Shown here piece after piece: positions 41,759 to 48,908 of a DNA stretch of 49,013 nt (positions are counted from its first letter, which is position 1; each line of letters opens with the position of its first letter). The notes below the pieces were generated by a model. The model did no database searches, was not told where the DNA came from, and saw only the letters and a list, made by a program, of their open reading frames with translations. This DNA comes from Candidatus Pacearchaeota archaeon (GTDB taxonomy: Archaea > Nanobdellota > Nanobdellia > Pacearchaeales > GW2011-AR1), in contig JACQLK010000026.1 in NCBI GenBank assembly GCA_016204145.1, positions 1 through 49,013 on the forward strand, given 5' to 3'. A program made the translations under genes and the position numbers.

Positions 41759-42069
41759 TATAGCCCCCATACGGAACCCATCATATAATCCGCAGCCTCC
41801 TTAGCGCTTTCATAGCTTCTGGCCCACTCTTCTAATTTACAAAAATATTCTACTTTTTTGGGATCACTAATACGTTTTGCAAGAATTCCCGCCATTGCAT
41901 AATGGGAAGACCAACCAATAGGTTTTTCTCCTTTTCTAGAATTTTCACAAGCCTCATAAAAGTCAGATAATAGTCCCTGTATCGACTCTAGATTACTTTC
42001 TCTTCCGTCCGTAACTTCCGCTTCAAGCAGTTTTCTTATTTTATCTCCTAAATCAAATTCTGATGTCAT
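41758..42069 (-). CDS. Hypothetical protein, 103 aa
   Basis: An acidic helical protein with the start supported by GGAGT 7 nt upstream. Helices at about 5-20, 30-42, 55-68 and 72-98 make it look like a small helical bundle. It is the first gene of a three-gene operon ending in the AlaRS-like protein. No family recognised. Confidence 0.65.
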   Translation of the reverse strand: MTSEFDLGDKIRKLLEAEVTDGRESNLESIQGLLSDFYEACENSRKGEKPIGWSSHYAMAGILAKRISDPKKVEYFCKLEEWARSYESAKEAADYMMGSVWGL

Positions 42070-42126
42070 TTAACTACTCCATAATTAAGACATATCATAA
42101 AGTATTATAAATTTATGGTGTAAAAA

Positions 42127-42147
42127 ATATTACAACAAAAGTAATAT
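42127..42147 (+). promoter_or_regulatory. Dyad over the trmB-like promoter (possible operator)
   Basis: ATATTAC-AACAAAA-GTAATAT is a perfect 7-bp inverted repeat with a 7-nt spacer that overlaps the TATA-like sequence AATATTTAAAT (42144-42153). A regulator bound here would block the promoter. Autoregulation by the TrmB-family protein is the obvious candidate. Confidence 0.6.
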
Positions 42148-42175
42148 TTAAATAATGCAAAAACGCAATAAAGAA

Positions 42176-42925
42176 ATGGAAATTGAACCGAAACTTGAAA
42201 AAATCGGATTGAGCAAAACAGAAGCAAAGACATATCTCAGTGCGCTAAAACTCGGCCTGGCAAAGGTGTCTGAAATAGGGCAAAAAGCCGGAGTGAAAAG
42301 AGAAGCGGCATACTACATTCTGAAAGGTCTGCAAGAAAAAGGATTTATCGGAGAAATGATTAAATCTGGGGTGAAATATTATTCCGCAAGTTCTCCAAAA
42401 AGAATACTTGAAATCTTAGAAGAGGAAAAAGAGCAAAAGGCAATTACAATAAGGGAAATTCTCCCGGAACTTGATTCTTTGCAAAAAATTGCGATAACAA
42501 AGCCAAAAATAGAGTTTTACGAGGGCGAAGAAGGTCTCAAAACCGCGGCTTCAATCATGACGCAAAAAGAAAATCAAGTCATTTATGCATATGTTACTGA
42601 AAAGATATTGAAGTTTATTCCGTATTTTCATCCTTTATTCAGAATGAGGAGAAAAGAAAGGAAAATAAAATTAAAAGTGATAACTGAAAAAACAAGATTT
42701 ACAGTTGAAGAAATAAAGAAGAAAGATAAAAAAGAATTGAGGGAGACAAGATTCAACAACGAGATAATAAATTCAATAGACAGCTGTTATTACATTCTTC
42801 CAGAAGGGATTATAATCCTGAAAGCAAATGAAAAAGAGCAATTGGGAATCTATATTCAAGAGCCAAGCACGGCGAAATTGCAAAAGAATATTTTTGAACA
42901 AATCTGGAATAAATCAAAACCTTGA
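42176..42925 (+). CDS. TrmB family transcription regulator
   Basis: The start at 42176 (MEIEPKLEKIG, 249 residues) is preferred to 42155, because the TATA-like box is centred about 27 nt upstream. The N-terminal winged helix is KIGLSKTEAKTYLSALKLG, then VSEIGQKAGVKREAAYYILKGLQEKG, typical of TrmB. A coiled-coil linker follows (about 85-110), then a PLD-like effector domain starting IEFYEGEEGLKTA. TrmB proteins usually control sugar or other metabolic operons. A dyad overlaps its own promoter. Confidence 0.88.
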   Translation: MEIEPKLEKIGLSKTEAKTYLSALKLGLAKVSEIGQKAGVKREAAYYILKGLQEKGFIGEMIKSGVKYYSASSPKRILEILEEEKEQKAITIREILPELDSLQKIAITKPKIEFYEGEEGLKTAASIMTQKENQVIYAYVTEKILKFIPYFHPLFRMRRKERKIKLKVITEKTRFTVEEIKKKDKKELRETRFNNEIINSIDSCYYILPEGIIILKANEKEQLGIYIQEPSTAKLQKNIFEQIWNKSKP

Positions 42926-42975
42926 TTCTGATGAAACATAACAAAAATTATATACTTCCTGATTTTTATTTTTAA

Positions 42976-43908
42976 ATGCCGACGCAGAATATTCCCCAGG
43001 TTAAAGACAGAATTCTTTATTATTTGAAGACAAAAGGCCCTTCTTTGCCGATTCATATCTCAAAGGCGATTGGATACAATCTGTTGTTCTCGTCCGCGTT
43101 CATTTCCGAAATGCTTTCTGAAAAAAGCGTGAAAATGAGTCACATGAGAATCGGCAGCTCGCCATTGTATTTTCTCGAGGGGCAGGAAAGCATGCTGGAA
43201 AGGTTCTCCGAACATTTGAAAAGCAGGGAGAAGGATGCGTTTAATCTGTTAAAAGAAAAAAAATTGCTCAAGGACTCTGAGCAGGAGCCGGCAATCAGAG
43301 TTGCTTTGAGAGCGATAAGGGATTTCGCGATTCCGTTCACGCATAATGAAGAAGGATATTGGAAATATTTTACCGCGAGTGAAGGTGAATTGGGAATAAA
43401 GCCGGTTGCAATAGAAATGAAAATTACGGCATTGGAAAAACCGGTCGAAGAAATCGCCGCGGAAAGACCGCAAGTTGGGATTGCGGAAATCGTTGAAATA
43501 AAAAACAACGAAATTGAAAAAGAGCCGGAAAATATTCCGGGGGCTGAAATTAAAGCGCCAAAAGCAAAAAGCCGCGTCAAAAAAAGAGAGCCGAGAAAGT
43601 CAAAGCAGGACGAAAAATTCCTGGAAAAGGTAAAAGAATTTCTCTCGAAATCGTCTGTTGAAATAATTAACGTCGAAGGGTTCAAAAACGACGAAATTTC
43701 GCTTCTTGTGAAAATAAAGGGCGAAGAGCAAATTCTTTTTGCCTACAAAAAAAGAAAAATAACCGACGCGGACATAGTAAAAGCGGCAAAAAAGGCGGAA
43801 AAGCTCAAGATGAAATACTCGATTCTCTCTCCCGGAGAGCTTCCGAAAAAAATCTCAGAATTGATGGAAGCGCTTAAGGGAATAAAAGAGATAAAAAAGA
43901 TGGAGTAG
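42976..43908 (+). CDS. Winged-helix protein with a C-terminal nuclease-like domain
   Basis: A 310-residue protein. Residues 1-75 look like a winged helix (RILYYLKTKGPSLPIHISKAIGYN, FISEMLSEKSVKMSHMRIG). A Lys/Glu/Pro-rich linker lies at about 150-215. The last 95 residues (VEIINVEGFKNDEISLLVKI, then EEQILFAYKKRKITDADI) resemble a PD-(D/E)xK or Mrr-like core, with Asp/Glu and Lys in plausible places. The layout suggests a DNA-binding protein. TTATATACTTCC about 24 nt upstream fits a leaderless start. The nuclease call is tentative. Confidence 0.7.
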   Translation: MPTQNIPQVKDRILYYLKTKGPSLPIHISKAIGYNLLFSSAFISEMLSEKSVKMSHMRIGSSPLYFLEGQESMLERFSEHLKSREKDAFNLLKEKKLLKDSEQEPAIRVALRAIRDFAIPFTHNEEGYWKYFTASEGELGIKPVAIEMKITALEKPVEEIAAERPQVGIAEIVEIKNNEIEKEPENIPGAEIKAPKAKSRVKKREPRKSKQDEKFLEKVKEFLSKSSVEIINVEGFKNDEISLLVKIKGEEQILFAYKKRKITDADIVKAAKKAEKLKMKYSILSPGELPKKISELMEALKGIKEIKKME

Positions 43909-43938
43909 GGAAAATCGGGAGATTAAGTTAAGTAATAT

Positions 43939-44076
43939 TTAATTTATAGCTGTAGATTCTTCTTCAATAAATTTTTCCAATTTTTTTACAAATTCACTAT
44001 CCTTACGAGATTTTTCAATCCAATTATCTAATTTATCTAAATCTTCTGTCTTATTTTGAAATTTATCCTCATTCAT
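43939..44076 (-). CDS. 45-residue helical protein overlapping the SDH protease
   Basis: A short frame from ATG at 44076 reads MNEDKFQNKTEDLDKLDNWI, then EKSRKDSEFVKKLEKFIEEE, to TAA at 43939. It overlaps the 3' end of the SDH protease by 8 nt on the same strand, so translation is probably coupled. Its codon use matches the AT-rich protease gene. It may be an adaptor or inhibitor of the protease, which is a guess from position only. Confidence 0.55.
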   Translation of the reverse strand: MNEDKFQNKTEDLDKLDNWIEKSRKDSEFVKKLEKFIEEESTAIN

Positions 44077-44956
44077 GTCTGTTCACCCCTATCTTACATT
44101 CATTTGGGATATAATATCTTATTATATGCTTGTCTGCACCCTTTAATAAATATTTAGCCAACCATTTTCTTAAAACTTGTCTTTCATTTTTATACATTGT
44201 ATCCCTTGCTATATTCAATCCTAAATCTCTTGCTTTAGCAGAATTTATTACTTGTCCGTGGGTATGAAAGCCATTAACTAATTGTTTACTAATTTCTTTT
44301 GATTTATTTTTTTCCATTTTCCCTAATTCCAATATTTCTTGGGCATATTCTTCCATCATCTTTAAACCTGAAAGTGCAGAAACAAATTCGTCAGGACTAA
44401 ATTTGTCAGATAATGCTTTTAATGGATAAGGAATATCTTGTTCTTCCACGTTTTCTAATTCCCCCATAACAAAATTAAATCCTCTTTTTATAGATAATGC
44501 AGAAGTATCCCCTTGGGATGGGTCTATTGGACCTAATTGACTCATCATACCCATTACAATTTCATTGCCAACTAATGATATTAAAGTCCCACCACTTGAA
44601 GCTTCATATGGAACAAAAACAATTATCTTTTCAAAATTTTCTCTTAATGCTCTTGCCATTTTATAAGATGACTTTACATATCCTCCCGGACTATTTATCA
44701 TTAAAATAAGATTTTTACAATTTGTCTGTTCTTTTATTTTTGTTATAGCTTCTTCAACCCCAAACTCTTCAGATACACCCAAACTCGCACTTAAAACTCG
44801 TGATGGGCTAACTTTTACCCCGTAGTACGGGGCAATGAGTGCTAAAAAAATAAATTCTTCCTTACAAGTTAATGTTCCAATTTCCTCTATAACATCTTTA
44901 TCTTTTTCTTCATCAACATCTAAAATTTCAGATAATTCTTTACTTATATCAATCAT
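44069..44956 (-). CDS. SDH/ClpP-class serine protease
   Basis: A 295-residue protein of the serine dehydrogenase proteinase group in the ClpP/crotonase-like class. It has the substrate-loop INSPGGYVKSSYKMA at 88-101 and the nucleophile region YEASSGGTLISLVGNEIVMG around Ser120/121. MSQLGPIDPS and a helical cap follow. It has no signal peptide or membrane helix, so it is cytoplasmic or peripheral. A 45-residue gene overlaps its end. The region is AT-rich relative to neighbours, which may mean recent acquisition. A TATA-like box lies about 28 nt upstream. Confidence 0.88.
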   Translation of the reverse strand: MIDISKELSEILDVDEEKDKDVIEEIGTLTCKEEFIFLALIAPYYGVKVSPSRVLSASLGVSEEFGVEEAITKIKEQTNCKNLILMINSPGGYVKSSYKMARALRENFEKIIVFVPYEASSGGTLISLVGNEIVMGMMSQLGPIDPSQGDTSALSIKRGFNFVMGELENVEEQDIPYPLKALSDKFSPDEFVSALSGLKMMEEYAQEILELGKMEKNKSKEISKQLVNGFHTHGQVINSAKARDLGLNIARDTMYKNERQVLRKWLAKYLLKGADKHIIRYYIPNECKIGVNRHE

Positions 44957-45077
44957 TATCTTTTTTGCTATTTTGAATTTTTAAGCATTATTGCGATTTA
45001 CATCACTTGTCCAGTAATCATCAACACCCAAAACCTCCCCTAAAAACCTTTAAATACCAATTCTCTAATATTAAATC

Positions 45078-45290
45078 ATGGGAAAAATAAAGTCAAAAAT
45101 GATTAGAAGGAGCGCAAAATCGCTTGTGCAAAAAGGAATTCAATTTACACAAAAGTTCGACGACAACAAGCTCGTTCTTGGGAACATTTTGCCGAGCAAA
45201 AAGATAAGAAACCAGATTGCGGGACTTCTTGCCAAGATGAAACAATTCGAGGCGATAAAAGAGAAAAATCTCCAGAAATCTTTGAAATAA
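45078..45290 (+). CDS. rps17e: Ribosomal protein eS17
   Basis: A 70-residue small-subunit protein. MGKIKSKMIRRSAKSLVQKG, then FDDNKLVLGNILPSKKIRNQIAGLL, is the standard archaeal eS17 pattern. CTTTAAATACC centred 24 nt upstream gives a leaderless start. The Alba gene follows 15 nt later on the same strand. Confidence 0.95.
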   Translation: MGKIKSKMIRRSAKSLVQKGIQFTQKFDDNKLVLGNILPSKKIRNQIAGLLAKMKQFEAIKEKNLQKSLK

Positions 45291-45305
45291 ATTTAGCGAT
45301 TAAAA

Positions 45306-45599
45306 GTGGAAAAAAAAGAAGGCAATGAAAACGTTGTTTTTATCGGCTCAAAGCCGTTTATGAATTACATTACGGGAGTTGTGATGCAATTCACGACAAA
45401 AAATCGCGATGAAGTTATTGTAAAGGCGAGGGGAAAATGGATATCGCGCGCCGTTGATGTCGTAGAAGCGGCGAGAAAAAAATTTCTGAAAGACAAAAAT
45501 CTCAGGATAAAAAATGTTTTGATTGACAGCGCGGAAATGGAAACCGACGATGGAAAAAAAATGAATGTTTCATCTATTGAGATAACTCTGGGGAAATAG
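45306..45599 (+). CDS. albA: Alba-family DNA/RNA-binding chromatin protein
   Basis: A 97-residue protein. NVVFIGSKPFMNYITGVVMQF, then EVIVKARGKWISRAVDVVEAA, is the classic Alba pattern, including the Lys in the SKPxMNY loop that is acetylated in some archaea. It compacts chromosomal DNA and binds RNA. The start is GTG at 45306, close behind eS17, so the two are probably one transcript. Confidence 0.95.
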   Translation: MEKKEGNENVVFIGSKPFMNYITGVVMQFTTKNRDEVIVKARGKWISRAVDVVEAARKKFLKDKNLRIKNVLIDSAEMETDDGKKMNVSSIEITLGK

Positions 45600-45647
45600 T
45601 GCTGTGAAGGACATAAAACCTTTTAATGTGAATTTATATCTGAATTT

Positions 45648-45989
45648 ATGGACAATTATATAACATCTCTTTTAGGTGGAGAGAATATACCACTTGCACA
45701 CACTGAAATCCCAGTCGCTCGCTATTGTCCTATAGATAAAACACAATTATTTAAAGAGAAGATTGGGCGTGAAGGTCCTGAATATCGTTGTGTAACCTGT
45801 GATGCATCTTACCCCCTTGAAAATAATGAAATTTCCGAAGAAGAATTAAGAAGACAGGCATTAATTCACTTTAATTCAATAGAAGAAAAATTAAACGACA
45901 TAAATCGAGAATTGCCTGCAATGGAAAAACTAAAAAGTAAATTACTAAAAATAATTGCTCTTGCAGAGCAAAATTCTCTTACTTCTTAA
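45648..45989 (+). CDS. Zinc-ribbon and coiled-coil hypothetical protein
   Basis: A 113-residue protein. Two Cys pairs, CPIDKTQL with an upstream Cys-free start and CVTCDASYP, suggest a partial zinc ribbon (Cys28, Cys49, Cys52); the fourth ligand is unclear. The second half is a coiled coil. A TATA-like CTTTTAATGTG is about 26 nt upstream. The gene is AT-rich. No family recognised. Confidence 0.7.
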   Translation: MDNYITSLLGGENIPLAHTEIPVARYCPIDKTQLFKEKIGREGPEYRCVTCDASYPLENNEISEEELRRQALIHFNSIEEKLNDINRELPAMEKLKSKLLKIIALAEQNSLTS

Positions 45990-46015
45990 ATAAAGAATAT
46001 GGGGCATCTATATTT

Positions 46016-46489
46016 TTATTTTCGCTTTGAAAGTTTTGAAGGAACTCCTCTCAGCTGACCTCTAAATGGTTTTGGAAAGATATCTTTCAAAAAGGTATAA
46101 TATACTGTCTCTCTTTTCTCATCAGCCACAATATATTTGAAATTTCCGTCGGCAAATTCGCTCAAAAATTGCAAACATACACCGCATTGAGTTATTCCTT
46201 TATCTGTATTTTCTTCAAACGGGACTATGGCAATTTTAGTCAACTTAACATTTCCGTCGCCAACAGCATTGCAAGCGGCGGCAACTTCTGCATGAACATT
46301 TAATGTTGATGTGACATTCCCGACGTTAACTCCGGTATAAATTTTCCCGTTTGCAGTTTTAACAGCCGCGCCAACTTTCGCGCCGGAACGGGTTGAATAA
46401 CCAAATTTCCTTACGGCAATTGCCTCATTTATCAATTCTTTTTCGTCTTCAGGTAATTTATCAAAACTTATTTTATACTCTCTAAACAT
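46016..46489 (-). CDS. cdd: Cytidine deaminase
   Basis: It deaminates cytidine or deoxycytidine to uridine in pyrimidine salvage. The 157-residue protein has the zinc motif NVHAEVAAACNAV (His-Ala-Glu) and QCGVCLQFLSEF with the Cys pair, plus GAKVGAAVKTANGKIYTGVNV before them. It is slightly longer than the usual 130 residues, with a short C-terminal tail. TTTTATAAATT centred 25 nt upstream gives a leaderless start. Confidence 0.93.
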   Translation of the reverse strand: MFREYKISFDKLPEDEKELINEAIAVRKFGYSTRSGAKVGAAVKTANGKIYTGVNVGNVTSTLNVHAEVAAACNAVGDGNVKLTKIAIVPFEENTDKGITQCGVCLQFLSEFADGNFKYIVADEKRETVYYTFLKDIFPKPFRGQLRGVPSKLSKRK

Positions 46490-46538
46490 TATATTTAGAA
46501 AGATAAATAATTTATAAAACTTCCATTATAGAAAATAA

Positions 46539-46757
46539 TCAAATAGAATATCTGCCGTGCAAATCTTCGGAATTTTTCTGCGTCAATTCTTTATTCGCAG
46601 AATTTCTCGTCCTGTAATTGGAATAACCCCATTTTGCAAGACCGTATAATGAAAGACCCGCCACTGCGACTTCTGCGATTGCAAATACAGCCAAAGGACC
46701 CATTAGCTCAGGAGGATAATCGTTAGCAAGATTAGAGAAAATTGTTTCCAAATCCAT
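46539..46757 (-). CDS. Small membrane protein, 72 aa
   Basis: The start at 46757 (MDLETIFSNL) is chosen because CTTATAAAG lies about 25 nt upstream; an ATG 45 codons earlier would place the promoter box inside the gene. One membrane segment lies at about 20-41 (GPLAVFAIAEVAVAGLSLYGL), with a basic hydrophilic tail. No family recognised. Confidence 0.65.
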   Translation of the reverse strand: MDLETIFSNLANDYPPELMGPLAVFAIAEVAVAGLSLYGLAKWGYSNYRTRNSANKELTQKNSEDLHGRYSI

Positions 46758-46809
46758 TTTCACAAACAGCAAAGGCACTTTATAAGTATTATTATAAATT
46801 AAAATAATT

Positions 46810-46857
46810 ATCACGTCGGATTTTAGAATCAAAATGGATTTCTCGGGAGGGCGGGAC
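46810..46857 (+). repeat. Intergenic repeat, copy 10 (short form)
   Basis: ATCACGTCGGATTTTAGAATC, AAAATGGATTTCTCGGGAGGGCGGGA. It aligns with the second half of copies 11 and 13 (CGCGTCGG, TTTTAGGATTAAC, GGGCGGG). It has no 5' AT block because the next gene's promoter lies there. Confidence 0.55.
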
Positions 46858-46881
46858 ACTAAACCGCATAGAAAATTCTTT

Positions 46882-47241
46882 TTACTCAACAAAAACCCCG
46901 TTCAAATTTCCTTCTTGCGTCGGGCGGTTTGTGATTCTGACTTTTCCAGCGTCGGTCTCAACAATTGTTCCTTTTGTGATTATGTTTTGCCTCGCGAGGA
47001 ATCGGTTTGACGGCGTCTCGACGACGTTTTTTATTTCCGCCTTTTTCGTTTTCCCTTTTGTTTGAATGTTCACGGTTTTCGCCCTGAGCAAAAACGCCTT
47101 TACATTTCCGCCGCGGACTATTTTTATTTTTCTTTTGTCTTCGCCGAGTCGGACGTTCTTCTTCTGTCCTGTAAGTTCAAACAGTTTTTTCTTTCTGCTT
47201 TTGATGTATTTCCCGCCTGTGATTTTTCTTCCTTTATTCAT
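46882..47241 (-). CDS. rps8e: Ribosomal protein eS8
   Basis: A 119-residue small-subunit protein: MNKGRKITGGKYIKSRKKKL, then VRGGNVKAFLLRAKTVNI and RFLARQNIITKGTIVETDAG, typical of archaeal eS8. GCAGGT about 5 nt upstream of the ATG acts as a ribosome binding site. It is divergent from LSm across a 319-nt gap. Confidence 0.95.
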   Translation of the reverse strand: MNKGRKITGGKYIKSRKKKLFELTGQKKNVRLGEDKRKIKIVRGGNVKAFLLRAKTVNIQTKGKTKKAEIKNVVETPSNRFLARQNIITKGTIVETDAGKVRITNRPTQEGNLNGVFVE

Positions 47242-47560
47242 CTTACCTGCAAGTGAATTCTACAAAATTTTTTAATTTTAGTTTGTGCATAAAGATATAT
47301 CCCTAAGAATTATTTAAATAGCTTTCTGTGAAGCTTTGTTAAAAAACCCAAGTAGTTTTAATTTGTTTAAATGAATAATTTTCTCAAATTTTCTGAAAAA
47401 GGGTTAATGTAAAAGAACTATCGCGTCGGGCTTTGGAGTTAACGCCGGATTCTTAGGGGCGGAGTGATGGCGGCGGGAGAATAAAATTATTCGCATCACA
47501 AAAAGATTTATAAACGAATCATTCAAATAACTTGTATAAATATTCCATAATTTGGACAAA
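47242..47560. other. Divergent gap between eS8 and LSm with repeat copy 11
   Basis: No gene seen. It holds the eS8 promoter region (AAAATTAAAAAATTTT near 47268), repeat copy 11 and the LSm TATA-like box (TATAAATATT centred 25 nt before 47561). Confidence 0.55.
47393..47480 (+). repeat. Intergenic repeat, copy 11
   Basis: GAAAAAGGGTTAATGTAAAA, ATCGCGTCGGGCTTTGGAG, TTAACGCCGGATTCTTAGGGG, CGGAGTGATGGCGGCGGGAG. It is close to copy 13. The core GGAGTTAACG is intact. Confidence 0.7.
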
Positions 47561-47809
47561 ATGGCTAACGGAATCGAAAGACCTTTGGATTTGCTGAACA
47601 ACTCGAAACACAAGGAAGTTCTTGTTCAATTGAAAGGGGACAAGCAATTCGTCGGAACGCTTCTCGCTTTTGACATTCACATAAATCTTGTTCTTGACAA
47701 CACGAAGGAAATGCAAAACAACGAGGTGAAGAGAAACATCGGTCTCACTTTTTTAAGGGGTGACACGATCATTTTCATCTCTCCCGCTTCCACGATGATG
47801 AAGAAATAA
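47561..47809 (+). CDS. LSm (Sm-like) RNA-binding protein
   Basis: An 82-residue archaeal Sm protein starting at 47561 (MANGIERPLDLL). The first in-frame start is TTG, and the TATA-like box is 25 nt before the ATG. The Sm1 motif VLVQLKGDKQFVGTLLAFDIHINLVL and the Sm2-like FLRGDTIIFISP are clear. It forms heptameric rings that bind U-rich RNA and tRNA-like species. Confidence 0.95.
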   Translation: MANGIERPLDLLNNSKHKEVLVQLKGDKQFVGTLLAFDIHINLVLDNTKEMQNNEVKRNIGLTFLRGDTIIFISPASTMMKK

Positions 47810-47851
47810 TTCTTAAGTTTGATTTAATAAGAAAACTTCGTTTAAATTTGC

Positions 47852-48016
47852 AACAAAAAAACTTGTCTCCTTCGCTCGCAAAAATAAAGAATGATAACTA
47901 TAAATCCGCGGTTTTATCATTAAAATTGTTCCTATGGGGCGGGTGGCGAGCGATTTTGCGTGTAATCCATAAAAGCGAAGTCGCGAGCATGGGATTTTGG
48001 AGGCGGGATGAAATTT
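47852..48016 (+). repeat. Intergenic repeat, copy 12 (with covarying hairpin)
   Basis: After ACTTGTCTCCTTCGCTCGCA and CCGCGGTTTTATCATTAAAA comes GGGGCGGGTGGC. Then the stem GCGATTTTGC (47950-47959), loop GTGTAATCCATAAAA and GCGAAGTCGC (47975-47984), with all ten positions paired. It ends GGAGGCGGGA. Compared with copy 5, one G-U pair becomes A-U and one C-G becomes U-G, keeping pairing. Confidence 0.75.
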
Positions 48017-48070
48017 TTAAACAAATTCTTTCTCACATAATTTTATAAATACCTTCTGTAAATTTCTTTT

Positions 48071-48880
48071 ATGGTTTTGGGATACGACGAGCCGCGTCCA
48101 ACGAGGAAAAATTACGATTCTTTCCTTGAAAGATTAGTCGCCGGGCTTGAAAAATTAAACAATCCTGAAATATGCCTGATGCTCTATGGCTCTTATGTTC
48201 GTGAGGACTTCGTTCCCGGAAGAAGCGACATTGACGGAGTTTTAATTTTCCCGCGAGATGTCATAATCGGAAAAAGCGTTATGAGATACTTGTCTAAAAC
48301 CATTGCAAACGCGCAAAGAGGAAACAACGTTCCAATTCAAATAACGCCAACCGACTTAAGGACAATGTCCGACGGAAGATTTAATTCATATGAAGAAAAT
48401 TTCAAAAATTATTTCAAAGAAGAGGGAAAAATTATTTTTGGTCATGACTACAGAGATAGATTTAGATTTGAACCCCCCTCAATTTCAGAACAAACTCCGC
48501 TAAGATTTAATCTAAGAAAGTCAAGAATCGGTTTGTTGCATTCAGAATATGATAAAGAAAAAAATTACGGAAAATTTTTAGAAAATTTAAACAAAGCAAT
48601 GAACGCCGCAAGCCGCGGCTCAAAGCAAATTCTTTTCCTGATGGACGGAAAATTAAGAAAAAACAGATTTTCTGCGCTTGACGAAATCCGTAATATCTTT
48701 CCTCAAGTTGATACTAAACCCTTGAAAAGAATAAAAGATATCTACGACAATCCTAGAAAATTGGACGGGGTTTACAAAAGCCCCATACAAGCAACGAGAT
48801 TATTTTACAATTCAGTAACCTTTTTTGAAGAAATGATAAAAGCGTATCTTGACGCAAATCCACGAAGTCAAGAGAGATAA
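48071..48880 (+). CDS. Nucleotidyltransferase domain protein
   Basis: A 269-residue protein. MLYGSYVREDFVPGRSDIDGVLIF at about 37-60 has the GS...DxD core of the polymerase-beta nucleotidyltransferase fold. The rest is helical (about 150-265), possibly a HEPN-like or nucleic acid binding part. A TATA-like TTTTATAAATACC is centred about 24 nt upstream. It could be a nucleic acid or protein modifying enzyme; no close family recognised. Confidence 0.75.
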   Translation: MVLGYDEPRPTRKNYDSFLERLVAGLEKLNNPEICLMLYGSYVREDFVPGRSDIDGVLIFPRDVIIGKSVMRYLSKTIANAQRGNNVPIQITPTDLRTMSDGRFNSYEENFKNYFKEEGKIIFGHDYRDRFRFEPPSISEQTPLRFNLRKSRIGLLHSEYDKEKNYGKFLENLNKAMNAASRGSKQILFLMDGKLRKNRFSALDEIRNIFPQVDTKPLKRIKDIYDNPRKLDGVYKSPIQATRLFYNSVTFFEEMIKAYLDANPRSQER

Positions 48881-48908
48881 TTTTGATTTCTAAATTTAAT
48901 TAGAATTA

